A stretch of DNA of 64,000 nt from Apostichopus japonicus (Eukaryota > Echinodermata > Holothuroidea > Aspidochirotida > Stichopodidae). Shown one piece after another: positions 12,896-24,189 of this stretch. Under the pieces are notes generated by a model that saw nothing but the letters and a program-made list of their open reading frames with translations, was not told where the DNA came from and made no database searches. The number at the start of each line of letters is the position of its first letter. Positions within the stretch are counted from its first letter, which is position 1. The stretch covers positions 27,512,713-27,576,712 of the forward strand of contig NC_092574.1 of the NCBI RefSeq assembly GCF_037975245.1, in the 5' to 3' direction. The translations under genes were made by a program, and so were the position numbers.

Positions 12896-15095
12896 TCCTT
12901 CGATTTTCTCAACGGTCTGTCGCTGTGTCGGTGTCAATTAAGAAAAACAATTTATCTTCGAATTTCGATTTGCATGATATTCCCCAAAGATCAAATTGCG
13001 AGTTAGTTTCAGTCTTTCCGTGACAGAAGAGAGCTGACAAGAGATGTTTCAAAAACTCTATCTAAGCTCCGCAAATATCACAATAATTAAGTTGATGTTT
13101 GATGGAAGCAACTTGCTATAAGCTACCATTTGGTTTTTAATACTTTGTATTGGAAAGTATAAATGAGACACGTTAGCAATCCTGGACTCTGTTGATTGTG
13201 GCATCATGGTTACATGATATGAAAAAACCTGTCTGTCAATCGTATGTATCTTGAAGAATAAATCCACGATGTGAGTAGGAAATAGCTGAAATGTTACAGC
13301 AGGGATGTGTGATTACATCATGGTTACAGCTATAGGTACACCGGTATATACGAGAAGAGATTTCGTGACTGTAGCTTAAAGGATCTTAAAGAGGAACATT
13401 TCTTGAAGTAATAATTCTTTCTCTCTCTCTCTCTCTCTCTGTTTTCCCTCTACCAACTCCAGTAAATTGTGAAGTCTAATTATCAAGGTAAAAGCAAACA
13501 TGTTCAGCACAACCTTTTGCGATGTAACAAATGTGAGAGAGGATTCTACGAAAGTTTTCAATTTTGATTGCCTGTTGGGAAGATTCGAAATTTATAATCA
13601 ACAAGGGAACGATGTGGATATTATCTGTGTTTCATAAATTATCCTGAAAGTATAACAATCTGGAAAACGTTTTCATGTTGCCAGGACTATGAACCATATA
13701 GCTATACCGCACGTAGGCTATAAACAGAAAAGCAATTCGCCAAGCATGCATTAATATCTGATGTAATATACGTTATGCATAGGCCTTAATATTCACTACT
13801 ACAGGACAGCTGACACTCGCTGTGTGTGCAGTGCTGTGCATTAGCGCGCAAGTGGCCAATCGTTTCTGGTTTTCTTCGAAGTAAATTAGGATAATCGAAG
13901 TAATAGGTAGTTAAGCGATCTGTTACTACGTCACATCAAGCCCCGGATTCAAGTGGCTATGTAAAGTGCAGGTATGTGGTAGCCATGTGACAGCCATAAG
14001 GATTAATAATTAAAGTTATGTCTTTGCTATTTCTATCTTGTCAACCAGGGAATCAGATTGTCTAAATATCGTAAGGAGGAGTTTGGGAGTGATGAGGGTG
14101 TGGAGATATTGCACAATCATATGAGCCCTTCATATATTCTACAAAGGAAGTGATGTCGGCATCAAATCCAGAAGGTGACATTTTGGTACGGCGTTCGTTG
14201 GGTACAGTAAGTAGATCGATAGCACACCCGGTGTTCTCAATTCGAACTTGTACAACCAGTTTGAAGGCAGTACAATATTATTTCAAAAACAATTAGCAGA
14301 TTAACTATCGATAGAATGTTTTCATACATGTAGGTCACGGGAAGGTTAAATGGTGTTCAATATAGCACTTAGTAAAATAGAGGGTAGCGTGACAGTCCCA
14401 CTGGTTACGGTTGACCGATATAGCAGTATAACTAATGGAAGTTTACACAATAGTGGTTTTGGTCAGCCTGATTCATCGTTCAAACAATATAAACAATACC
14501 ACACACAGGGAGAATGGAAAGACCATACAAGTCACCGATATCATCCACTTCATAATCCAAGGACATAAGAAGAACTCAAGAGCTGAAATAATTGACATCA
14601 GCAGTTTATAAAGCAATAGATACAGGTACTTATTCCCATCCCGCCAAGTTTTAACCACTTTGCTTTCCACGTCTATTCTTTAAATATTTTGAAAGAACTT
14701 ATGATAATCTCCTCATAATCTCTCGACCTACATTATTTTTCGACCTCCTTTGATGATTCTGTGTAAGCACAATGAACCTAAATCCTACCTTTAGGGTAAC
14801 TCCCGGGTCTTTCGTTCCAATGGAGATTTCGAATCACCAATTGATTTACACTAGATACCAGGGGAACTTTACAGTGTGTTGCTATATTGAAATACTGACA
14901 TTTTTATCCTTTTTTCTGTTACAAGAATAAGTAATCCAATCCTGTAAGGTATACTGCAATCAACTTTCTTCATACATGGTCTATGACTTATCAATTGTCA
15001 TATACCTCTAAGCCTCAAGAATTTGTGTAGTTTATGCGGGAATTTCATCGTAAAAAAGTAACAATTTAAGTAAAATATGCAACTAAAAAAGGATA
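12896..15095. other. Unique DNA with a short (CT)n tract
   Basis: A (CT)n microsatellite of about 24 bases lies at 13418-13441. The rest has only short frames. At 14044-14052 the sequence AACCAGGGA recalls one arm of the micro-palindromes, but no second arm follows. Confidence 0.55.
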
Positions 15096-15099
15096 TCAT

Positions 15100-15380
15100 T
15101 TTGAAGATAAAAAGTCGAAATTTCGAGAAAACATCGCCACTGACATTTCAACGAACAACGTCGATACTTTGACACAAACAGTCGAAATGTTCCAGAAACA
15201 AATATTTTTGGCGATAGTTAATTTGACATAACTTAGTCGAAACTGATGGGATAAGAAGTAGAAATTTCGATTTTGGAGTCAAAAGATAGTTTGTTTTGTA
15301 AAATAGTGGAAAGATCTGAGACAAACTTTGAAATATTCCAGATTATAGCCGAAATTTATAAAGTCGAAATTTCGATGAAT
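15100..15380. repeat. Degenerate repeats around the palindrome TCGAAATTTCGA
   Basis: The 12-base self-complementary word TCGAAATTTCGA occurs intact near 15115 and 15365, and partly at several positions between (GTCGAAATGTTCC, AGTAGAAATTTCGAT, GCCGAAATTTA), spaced by some tens of bases. It looks like a decayed tandem array next to the SINE tail. Confidence 0.6.
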
Positions 15381-15416
<36 letters not shown>

Positions 15417-15793
15417 GAGATTTATAATGCGCACATATCCACCCTACAGGGTGCTCAAGGCGCAACTGATTATTATTAACCCCTGGTCATTGGTAACTTG
15501 TCACACCCACACACCAAAGTGTGCACAATTCAATCAATCTCTCCTGGGGCACCACAGTGCACCACAGCCACGTGTCCCCCGGGGGACTTCCCATAGGGTG
15601 CAGCCACAAACCGGCGCAAACAACTATATTTACAAGTTACCTCGCAGGTCCCCATTTATACACCTGGGTGAAGAGAGGCAATGGAGATAAAGCGCCTTGC
15701 CCAAGGACACAACGCAATGATCTGGCCAGGGCTCGAACCTGTAATCCTTAGATCACAAGTCCACTGCCTTAACCACTTGACCACAACGCCCTC
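15381..15793 (-). mobile_element. tRNA-headed SINE with LINE-like 3' tail and (ATT)n end
   Basis: Read on the minus strand from 15793, the head carries RNA polymerase III promoter boxes: A box TGGTCAAGTGG (15773-15783) and B box GGTTCGAGCCC (15729-15739), spaced as in a tRNA. The body contains CCTTGGGCAAGGCGC and a conserved-looking segment with CCCAGGTGTATAAATGGGG. The 3' end reads GCGCCTTGAGCAC, then GCGCATTATAAATCTC, and finishes in (ATT)n at 15382-15414. The same tail design occurs at the end of the LINE fragment near 59597-59665, which suggests that a LINE of that type moved this SINE. It is non-coding. No clear target duplication was found. Related SINEs are common in marine deuterostomes, but I cannot assign a family name. 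Confidence 0.85.
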
Positions 15794-16162
15794 AATCAAT
15801 GTTCTCCCTTGGAATGCAGTCCTATCACCTATTTATATAAATATATGTTTTTGTATTTGCTGTATACGATCTCGATCAGTCAGAACAGGAATACTTAATT
15901 ACACAGAAAATTTAAATGATTGAGTTTTACTTTAAGAACATGTTACGTAATTTGCGATTATGAATACGTTGAAACAATAAGGCACAAACCTCGACGGAAG
16001 CTGTAATTCAGTCGTTTCCTTCATTTGGGCAGGGAGCTGGAGCAGTTTTGGGAAACGCCTTGCAGGACACGAGTAAATATTATTTTTTAAATGTTTTCTG
16101 TAATAAGGAGCAATCGGGTACGGGAGATAGTACACAACGGATAGTACTTAACCCCTTTATGT
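15794..16162. other. Unique spacer
   Basis: AT-rich sequence between the SINE and a triplet-rich repeat; nothing recognised. Confidence 0.5.
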
Positions 16163-16560
16163 GTAGGAGAGTAGTGGTGCGGTCGTGGCAGTGGTAGCGG
16201 TGGTGGTAGCGGTGGTGGTATTGTTGGTGGTGATGGTAGTGGTGATGGCGGGGCTGGTGGTTGTGGTGGTATTGGTAGTGGTGATAGTGGTAGTGGTAGT
16301 AGCGGAAGTGTTAGTGGTAGGTGGTGGTATGGGTAGTGGTAGTAATGGCAGTGGTGTTGGTGGTTGTGATAGCGGTAGTGGTAGTGATGGTAGTGGTAGT
16401 GATGGTAGTGGTGGTGTTAGCGGTAGCGGTAGTGGTAGTGTAAGTGATGGTGGTAGTCGTGGTTGTGGTAGCGGTAGTGGTAGTAATGGTAGTGGTGGAA
16501 GTGATGGTGGCGATGGTGGTAGTTGTAGTGGTAGTGGTGATGGCAACATTTATAGCAACA
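16163..16560. repeat. Cryptic (GGTAGT)n triplet-rich tract
   Basis: A purine/T-rich stretch built of GGT, AGT and GAT triplets. Frames of 126-153 codons are open on both strands and read as Gly/Ser-rich, Val-rich or Thr-rich peptides depending on frame. Strand asymmetry and triplet slippage explain them; no gene is supported. Confidence 0.9.
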
Positions 16561-17190
16561 GCGACAGTTACAATAATAATAATAATACAAATACACTTCA
16601 AGTGTTGAGTTCTAAATACAATTCGATTCACGAAGACAAAACATGAACCTGCAAAGTAATAAAACACCTGGATAAAAACGAATTTCTTCAATTTGGATTT
16701 AAAGCTGCATCAGAGTCATATGTTACAAGTAGAAAAAGGCAGGGAATTCCAGTGAAGTGGGCAAAATTTACTGAAAGAGCAATCGAGTTATTTCAGGAAT
16801 GCCGAGGAGGTTACTACAGAGACTTTGGACGGTTCATGTGGATGCACGAGCTCACTGATGGGAGGAGAGTCAGAAGTAAGTGCTTGAAAATAAGTAGTGT
16901 ACCTTAAAGATAACACTCTGCTCCACACGTAACCAGTGAAGCTGATAGTGTATGGGGCTAATACATGAATGTTTAAACTTTCTAGTAATTTATTCTAGCA
17001 GCCGAGTCATTCATCGTAAGTAACTAAGGTCATTGAAAATAAAACTTCTATTGCGCTGACCTGATAAAGTACTAGAGTTGTATAAAGGCGATTGGAACTG
17101 AAACCTTTCTACCATGCAACGATCGAGCTGATCTATGATCATGCACCGTTACCATGGAGATATGTGGTTATCATCCAGTATAGACTTAAA
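16561..17190. other. Unique spacer
   Basis: No repeat, RNA or convincing coding sequence recognised. Confidence 0.5.
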
Positions 17191-17192
17191 CG

Positions 17193-17360
17193 TCCTCTCC
17201 ATACCTCTCCATACCCCTCCATTCTTCTCCGTACCTCTCCATTCCTCTCCATACCGCTCCATACCGCTCCATAACTCTCCATTCCTCTCCATACCTCTCC
17301 ATTCTTCTCCGTACCTCTCCATACCTCTCCATTCCTCTACGTACCTCTTCATACCTTCTA
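17193..17360. repeat. Short-period array of CTCTCCATAC/CTCTCCATTC
   Basis: About 16 copies of a 10-bp word, CCTCTCCATA or CCTCTCCATT, with CCGTA and CTTCTCC variants. The strand is purely pyrimidine plus A. Overlapping frames on both strands are by-products. Confidence 0.92.
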
Positions 17361-17603
17361 CGTTTGCTCATATCGCAGACACACACCCATGTTTACATGG
17401 AGGTCAAAAAACCAGACTGGCTCCAGTGTACCTTCAGAAATAATTCTGAAACGTACTGAAATAAAACGAACGATAATCAAGTAGAAAGATCGGCTTTCTA
17501 GAATCATGATTGTCTATGGTCGCAGTGCTGACACCATTTGTATGGAACTCAACTCTATATCTGCATTCGTTACCTTCACCTTGAAGCTTATTAACACTGA
17601 CAT

Positions 17604-18615
17604 GCTGCCATCACTGGCGGATCCAAGGGGGGGGGGCAAGGGGGGCCATGCCCCCCCCCCAAAGGTGAGCCAAAAAGTGTTTCCGAATATCCGCTAAATC
17701 ATATGATTGGAAATTAAAAACATCGGGAGGAATAGCAGTGGTAGACTAGTCTAAACCTTTTCGTTTTCTGGTTTAAAATTAAATGCAGAGCTCCCAACTG
17801 ACCCGCAATTCGCGGGAATTAGACCCGCATACTAACACCCAAACCCGCTGACCCGCACAAGCGTCCGAAAAAACCGCATTGTAATTGTCAAGTATATACA
17901 TAAAAAAAATTGCATCAAATTTTGACTGAGCAACCATCATATCTTTAGCATTTAGCATAATAGAGTATAAAACCTCCTTTACAGCATCATTTGAACCTCA
18001 AATTAGCCTATATTTCTTTTCATTGGGGCGAGCAGCGAACATTTTCATGCCACGGGAAAAAATGAATTATCACCTACTATTCAATTTATTGATGTTACAC
18101 ACAAAAAAATGCATATTTCTCAGAAAATTTTGGGTGACAAAAGCTTTTCTAAGTGCCACCATTTTACATGTAGGCATCACCAGGATTCCAAATAATTCAA
18201 AAGGGGGAGGGGGCATGGATTCGTGGCATGGACCAGCATTTGCCTTCTCAAGAGTTGGGAGCTATGTAAATGTATGAGCATGAGGATTTACAGTTTAACA
18301 CCATTTTGCAGTTACAGGCTGGTTGTAAGAAATTTATAACCTATGAGAAATAAAATTTCTTGAGAAAGATGATCCCAACTTTGTTTTATAAATATTTTAG
18401 AAAATTGCACCTGGGAAACATTTTTTTTAGAAGTAAATTAACATCACCATTGTACACTTTTATCGCACCAAATTGCATCTAAGGGCGTTCAGCAATAGAA
18501 AATTTTCCAAAGGGGAGGGGGGGCACCGCCTCCCCTTAGAACCCTCCCCCATATCACTCTAATGCCACTTTGGCCCCTCCCAAACAAAGGCCCTGGATCC
18601 GCCAGTGGCTGCCAT
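17604..18615. mobile_element. Non-autonomous hAT-type DNA transposon, 996 bp, perfect 8-bp duplication
   Basis: The element spans 17612-18607. Its left end is CACTGGCGGATCCA and its right end is the reverse complement, TGGATCCGCCAGTG. It is flanked by a perfect 8-bp direct repeat GCTGCCAT (17604-17611 and 18608-18615). An 8-bp duplication with CA...TG ends is the signature of the hAT superfamily. The sub-terminal regions are runs of G and C (GGGGGGCCATGCCCCC at left, GGGGAGGGGGGGCACC at right). No transposase frame is present, so it depends on an enzyme encoded elsewhere. A smaller element with its own inverted ends is nested inside. Confidence 0.9.
17779..18273. mobile_element. Nested inverted-repeat element inside the 17.6-kb hAT element
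   Basis: Ends AGAGCTCCCAAC (17787) and GTTGGGAGCTAT (to 18265) are inverted copies. Flanks TTAAATGC and GTAAATGT agree at six of eight bases, which fits an aged 8-bp duplication. Length is 479 bp, with no coding sequence. The left part contains the palindromic CCCGCAATTCGCGGG. The nested position means it inserted after the outer element. Confidence 0.6.
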
Positions 18616-21216
18616 CGGTATAAGAGCAACCATGTGCTATCCCGGACAATGGTTTCTTTGTTAATGGTATTAATGGTTTCTTTAGTATTATTTTTATTTC
18701 ATTACCGTTGCTATTTGGCAAATAATGTTGCCAGATAGTATTATATATTCCGTAAACATTTCAAACATGAAACCGTAGTTAATCGAGCCACGTATACATA
18801 GTCCAATCAAGGAGTATGTCATATATACCACATAGTTCATCGGAACAGGAGTTTGATTCACAATGAAGTTTATTAAGTGTAACTAAACGATGTTATATTA
18901 ACGGATTCAAAATTGATTCAGTTTTTACCCCTACTCGTTGAGTGTCAGGCTACTGACTTCTTCGTAACATGCAAGATTGCCGTAGCCTATATTTAAATGA
19001 ACAGAAAACAGCATTTACTTAGTCAAACACCCATAACCAAATTACTCTTTCCATAAACAATTACTGAAAAAGTTAACCTTACGTACATGCAGTCTTTAAT
19101 TGTGTATTATCTGCACGTTTAACAGAATATTAGCCCGCCTGGGAACGGATTCAAAACTAACAGGGAGAGATGAATGCACTCTAAAGCATCCACTCCCGAA
19201 GGAGGTCAGATTAGGTTTTGGATTTTTCGGCGTTTAGAACTGTAACACAATTCTTAACACAAAGCTTGCATGGAAGTTCCAATTGTGTTAAATAGCATAG
19301 CTTTCAGTTAACTTTGTCATTCTTTGGAAAATATGAACGACAAAAGGTCATCGAGAAGAAAGCTAAAGAGAGAGTTACAATAAAAATAGCGGAAACGAAT
19401 TTGGACAGTCTGACTAGGACGGTGGGTTATCCTTAAGGCGAACAAAACTGTAACAGTTTCAAGTGAAATATGAAAAAGTGAATATTAACCAACCGACAAT
19501 TAATAAATAATTTCAAATACTTCTGGTAATTTGTTATCGGTTGCTTGTGTCCTGTCTTCACAATTAAGGAGTGGATGGTGACCATTTGGTAAGAAGAAGA
19601 AAAATTAGGCCTATTTAAAGAAAAACCAAATGGATATCATAGTTTCTTTAGTTTCTTTATCTCGTGACGTAAATACTTGATTTTTTAACGTTTGCAACAT
19701 GAATACGTGTAGTGTCTCCCGCAATGAAGTCTATAGTATGCCCTTTCAATATCGTGAATAGAAAATAATTTGTAAGTTTGTTGTATTATATAATGTTAGT
19801 TATGAACATAAGAATTCAGCTTCTAATATCACACTTGATTCGTTCAATCGTCGTTCTGTTTGCATAACTATGACACATAAATTGTACTTGGGAGATTCTA
19901 TAAAACAACTGATGATTATGAAACCAGAAAGAACAACAAACCATTGTTCTGAGGCTGACACACAACTGGTGTATTTCGCTACTCGCTCACTTAACATGGT
20001 GTGCTGTGATTATATGTCCAAAGGTTACACGCTTTAACTGAGAAACTCCATTGTTGTCATTTTACCGACCAAATTGTTAGCGTGCGAATGTATATCTTAG
20101 ATATGCTGGTTGAAAGCGTAACATCTTCCAATAACATGTGTATCCCTTTTTCAATTCCCCTACCATTGTCTAGCATATCAAAATTCAACATTTGAGATAA
20201 TTAAATATATTAGGCAATATTTTAAAATATATTACATTCAAGACATGTTCCGAAAAACTAAACCTTTCATTTGTACAAACTGATTCGCTGCACAATAAAA
20301 ACAATATGCATGCCAACGTCTACGGCTGACATCAATTATAGGGACGGGCGATCATGCAGCAGGTCCACTGATCTTACCAGCGAACTGGCTCAAACTTATG
20401 ATGTCCCAAAGGAATAATACACTTATTCAAAAGAGTTTTCATTTTGAATAAACCGAACACAACTTTACCTTTAAAATCGGTACAATATGGTAACACTAGT
20501 CCTGACAATCATTTAGTTTAAGTAAATGCGACTCTGGATCTTCTTTATAGTAAACCATATAACCCCATCCATGCTAACCTTGTCCTAGCTTCACCCATTG
20601 TACCGTACATAGTTTAGGCTATTTCCCTCATTATACTAAGAATATCACAATGATTGTAGTATAAGCCACATATTCTCATCTATAAATGTTTTGCATGGGC
20701 AAAACATTTCACGAGGACAGCTTAATTGTAAAAGAATTCCCGCAGGTGTTAAAAACTGCCATTTTAGATTTTTGAAGCAAATTAAAATCCGTTTGGGTAT
20801 TTTTCTCCCTTTTGCATTCCTCTTTATTTACCAGTACCCATAAAGCGCCGAAATTGTAAAATCTTTGAAACAATATATTATCTTTTCATGGGGCAAACAT
20901 AGGGATTTGTTGATAAATTTAATAGTCGTCTTGCCTTAAGTTTCATCGTATGTGACGTTGACATGGTTTGTAAAACATGATTCAGTGCAGGTGATAATCC
21001 CTCAGTTACAACGATCAATAACGATTTCTCGTATGTTTCCGAATACAATGTGACCATAAGTCACGTAGCCTCATCAGCTAGAGTCAGTACGGCTATGCCC
21101 ATGCGGAGTGTAAACAGCTCCCCGGTTTTACGATAAACATGTTCCGACTATTAATTAAACACAGCTAAGTTGCAAACCATTTAACCTGTATTGTCCCAAT
21201 GTCTCCCTACCCACCC
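18616..21216. other. Unique AT-rich DNA with one small perfect hairpin
   Basis: No gene recognised. At 20684-20709 AAATGTTTTGC and GCAAAACATTT form a perfect 11-bp stem with a four-base loop. It lacks the CC...GG ends and duplicated flanks of the micro-palindromes and may be chance. Confidence 0.5.
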
Positions 21217-21430
21217 AAAGGATGCTCTCACATACGTACGTAGCTTTACAGAACGCCGTATTCAACGTCTACACAACTATAGCCTGTCCTGTATACTGTC
21301 AAAGGATCCTATCACAGACGTACGCAGCTATAGAACGTACTGAACGTATACATAACCATAGCCTACTGTACAATGTCCAAGGATCCTCTCACATTCGCAT
21401 GAAGCTATACAGTTCGCAAACCCATGCTCT
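21217..21430. repeat. Degenerate tandem repeat, about 79-bp unit, three copies
   Basis: AAAGGATGCTCTCACATACG, AAAGGATCCTATCACAGACG and CAAGGATCCTCTCACATTCG start successive units at about 21219, 21300 and 21378. Each is followed by a related CTATAG...ACGT segment. Confidence 0.8.
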
Positions 21431-21530
21431 TTCAATCACTACTTCAAAACGTTCAGTATTCAATAAGTGGAAACCGTACAACCACACCCTCTTCATGCCT
21501 GCTCTCTGTGAAGGACATTAAAATAGGGTG

Positions 21531-21780
21531 ACCGGACAACTCCCCCCTGGACAATTACCCCCCGGACAATTACCCCCCAGACAACTCCCCCCTGGACAAT
21601 TACCCCCCGGACAATTCCCACCCAGACAATTCCCACCCCGGACAGTTCCCACCCCAGACAATTCCCCCCCGGACAATTCCCATCCCGGACGACTTCCCCC
21701 CGGACAATTACCCCCCGGTCAATAACCCTCCCGGACAATTTCCCCCCGGACGATTCCCCCCCCCCCCCCCCTCCGGACAA
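21531..21780. repeat. Left sub-terminal minisatellite of the 21.5-kb transposon
   Basis: About 15 copies of a 17- to 18-base unit GGACAATTACCCCCC with variants GGACAACTCCCCCCT and GGACAATTCCCACCCC. It ends in a C-run of about 15 bases. The same unit appears reverse-complemented at the right end of the element. Confidence 0.93.
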
Positions 21781-21924
21781 TTGCTATGGCGCGAGAAAGC
21801 GGAATATATACGTACAAATATATATATGCTGTACTTGCGAAATACATACATGGTTAACTTCAAAAATACATTTTAGACATATTTGTTTACACATATATAT
21901 TCCCTGAAAATTATATTTATTCCC

Positions 21925-22345
21925 TTAAAGTATATATTTATATATTCTCCAGGCGTACAGAAAGTATTTTCTTAATAACAAATATGTATTCTGTGCAAAA
22001 ATATATATTCTCTTATAGTAAATATTCTGTCAAAAATATATATTCTCTAACACAAAAAATATTTTTTCTCTGCCAAGAATATATTTATTCTCTAAGAGAA
22101 AAAAAAGGTATTCTCTAAAGAAATATATATATCCTTTTCAAAAAGTATGTCAATTCTCTGACCGAAAAATATTTTTCACTAACAAAATATATAAATTCTG
22201 TGACAGAAAATATATATATTCTATAGAAAAAGTTTTTGTCTGTACAAAAATAAATTTTTATTCTTTGTAGGAAATATTTTCTCTAATAACAAAGTTCTAT
22301 TCTGTGCAAAAAATATATATTCTTTAAGAAAAATATATATGCTAA
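21925..22345. repeat. AT-rich degenerate repeats inside the transposon
   Basis: Irregular units of roughly 30-40 bp built on ATATATATTCTCT and AACAGAAAATAT variants. The innermost part belongs to the internal inverted repeat. Confidence 0.7.
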
Positions 22346-22980
22346 ACAAAGTACGGTGCTCTGTAAGTGCCAACTGAGATGTTTTGCTGTTCAGTAACTT
22401 CAGTGACCAGCTTATTCATCATATTGCTGTTTTCTTCACATCCACTTTCTTTCCGTTGATGTATAGAGTCCTTGCAGAAGTGCAACAAATTATTGAAAGA
22501 CTGTGGTTAGAGAAGAGTAAATAGTGGAATATATGCTAAGTCTTAGCCTAGTGTAAGTAATAAGTATGCTGTTTAGAGTAGTCTAACGTTAACATCACAC
22601 TACCAACTATCCTACTAACGCGCTATATCTGGACGCCATGATTGCAGTACTGCTGTTATACGTATATGTTACCTATGTTATACCAGGGAGCTGCTACTCT
22701 AACAGCTCCCTGGTTATATGATATGTTAATGGGACTGTTAAGCCGGCTAGATACAGTAATCTAATATCATATGCAATGTGATGTCGCAAAACCACTAACT
22801 TTGAACTGCATTTCGGTTCTGAGCAAGAAAGTGCATTGTACTTGCACACTTATTGCCAATATAGTGAATAAGCTGTTCACTGAAGTTACTGAAACACCAA
22901 CATCTCAGTTGGCACTTACAGAGCTCCGTACTTTGTTCAGCATATATATATTTCTTACAGAATATATATTTTGCACAGAA
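22301..22980. repeat. Internal inverted repeat with about 130-bp arms
   Basis: The left arm (22301-22434) and the reverse complement of the right arm (22857-22980) share TCTGTGCAAAAAATATATAT-like sequence, GCTRAACAAAGTACGG, CTCTGTAAGTGCCAACTGAG and TTCAGTAACTTCAGTGA. Arms are about 85-90% alike by eye. The roughly 420-bp spacer carries micro-palindrome copy 2. Confidence 0.88.
22678..22718. mobile_element. Micro-palindrome insertion, copy 2, with 5-bp duplication
   Basis: The 31-bp palindrome 22683-22713 starts CCAGGGAGCTG and ends CAGCTCCCTGG. Identical TTATA flanks lie at 22678-22682 and 22714-22718. It lies between the arms of the internal inverted repeat of the 21.5-kb transposon. Confidence 0.65.
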
Positions 22981-23105
22981 TAGAAAGGCCTACCTGACAT
23001 GTCAATAAAACATTGTATCCTAATTCACAAGTCAGTAATATGAGGCATAGCTTCGGCTTTTGTCCACAAACTTTCAGTTCTGTTACCAAATTGTTGACCC
23101 TTATT

Positions 23106-23392
23106 ATGGCCAGCAAGAAAAGACGAAACTTTGAATTCATCGGGGGTGTTGAAGAAATTGGGAGGGTGGCTGATCATTGTAGTACTTTGCTGCTAAATGA
23201 TCAGAACAACCCAGATGGCTTGAAAAAATAAAGGAGGAAATTCAAAAAGAGTGGGCTCAACTCAAGTCTCAAGTCAGTGGCAAAAATATTCCATTTGGTC
23301 CCCTATCCCAGCTTGTAATCCAGGAAGGCCACAACTATCCTCTGTTGTCTGAATTATTTAAAGTAATGGTACACCTTTTGCACGCAAAGTAA
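23106..23392 (+). pseudogene. Broken reading frame inside the transposon, possible transposase C-terminus
   Basis: A frame from ATG 23106 (MASKKRRNFEFIGG...) runs 41 codons to a TAA at 23229. In the next frame, from about 23225 to the TAA at 23390, it continues smoothly with a charged stretch (KIKEEIQKEWAQLK) and then NYPLLSELFKVMVHLLHAK. A single-base shift in an A-run therefore joins two coherent halves. The YPLLSELFK...L segment recalls the start of the hAT dimerisation region (aromatic-P-x-L-x-x-L before the ERxFS motif), but the expected downstream motif is not intact. The location inside a bounded mobile element supports a transposase origin. The family is not certain, and it could be an unrelated captured exon. 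Confidence 0.4.
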
Positions 23393-23584
23393 GGCTTCCA
23401 AGCGGCAGGTTTAAGCAAATGCAAGTATGTTGGAGTTTACAGTTTTTGAGTTTTAGATTCTACGGATGCCCATAAGCTCATTTCCAATGCCAATAGCCCC
23501 CTATTCGTACGAGGCGTAACGCACATGTTATCTGATAGGCTGGTCGGTGGGAGATACTGTAGCTTGTAAACAAGGTTTCCACAA

Positions 23585-24003
23585 CTTGGCGTCTGGCGAC
23601 TCAAAATGACCTTTGATCTCAATAAAATATTGTACTGAACGTGTAACAACTACATACTAAATATGAGATTCGTTCAACATTCCCTTCTTGAGATATCGTG
23701 TTTACAAGGTTTACACTATTTGACCCCTGGTGAACCCAAATGACCTTTGACCTCCACATTAAACTAGAGGCTTTTGCTCCTAAATGTGGTCCCCTACTCA
23801 CGAACTTAAATATGATATTGGTTTAAGCTTACATCCTTGAGATATCGTCTTTACAAGGTTTTTACTATTTGGCCCCTGGTGACTCAAAATGATCTTTGAC
23901 CTACCCACAAAACAAAAGGGTTCTTCTACCCAATGTGTTACTCATATACACCAATATTAGATTGGTCAAAGCTTCACTTCCTGAGATATCGTATTTACAA
24001 GCG
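23585..24003. repeat. Degenerate tandem repeat, about 145-bp unit, three copies
   Basis: Landmarks ATGACCTTTGATCTC, ATGACCTTTGACCTCC and ATGATCTTTGACCTACC, and GAGATATCGTGTTTACAAGG and its two relatives (near 23690, 23840 and 23984), recur every 144-149 bp. A C-run of about 12 bases follows at 24012-24025. Confidence 0.85.
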
Positions 24004-24189
24004 AGGCGTTACACCCCCCCCCCCCCAACACACGCATACGCACTCTCCGCCCGCAGGAATGCATAGGTTACGATTGTCATCGAAACCAAAACTGAAATCT
24101 CTTGTTGCACACCCTCATTTTTACTGGAATAATAGCCTTAACCCCGCCTACATCGGCTGTCAATCAATCGTCCAAGTTTCCGAGGAAGG

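Noticed and set aside
14040-14065. AACCAGGGAATC as a micro-palindrome
   Set aside because: Only one arm is present; no complementary second arm follows.
15715-15793. A functional tRNA gene on the minus strand
   Set aside because: A and B boxes are present, but the sequence lacks a proper acceptor stem and is joined directly to a SINE body and tail.
16163-16646. Glycine/serine-rich secreted protein
   Set aside because: Open in several frames and on both strands because of triplet simple sequence; no start or domain evidence.
20684-20709. Perfect 11-bp hairpin as another micro-palindrome
   Set aside because: It lacks the CC...GG ends and any 5-bp direct flanks.
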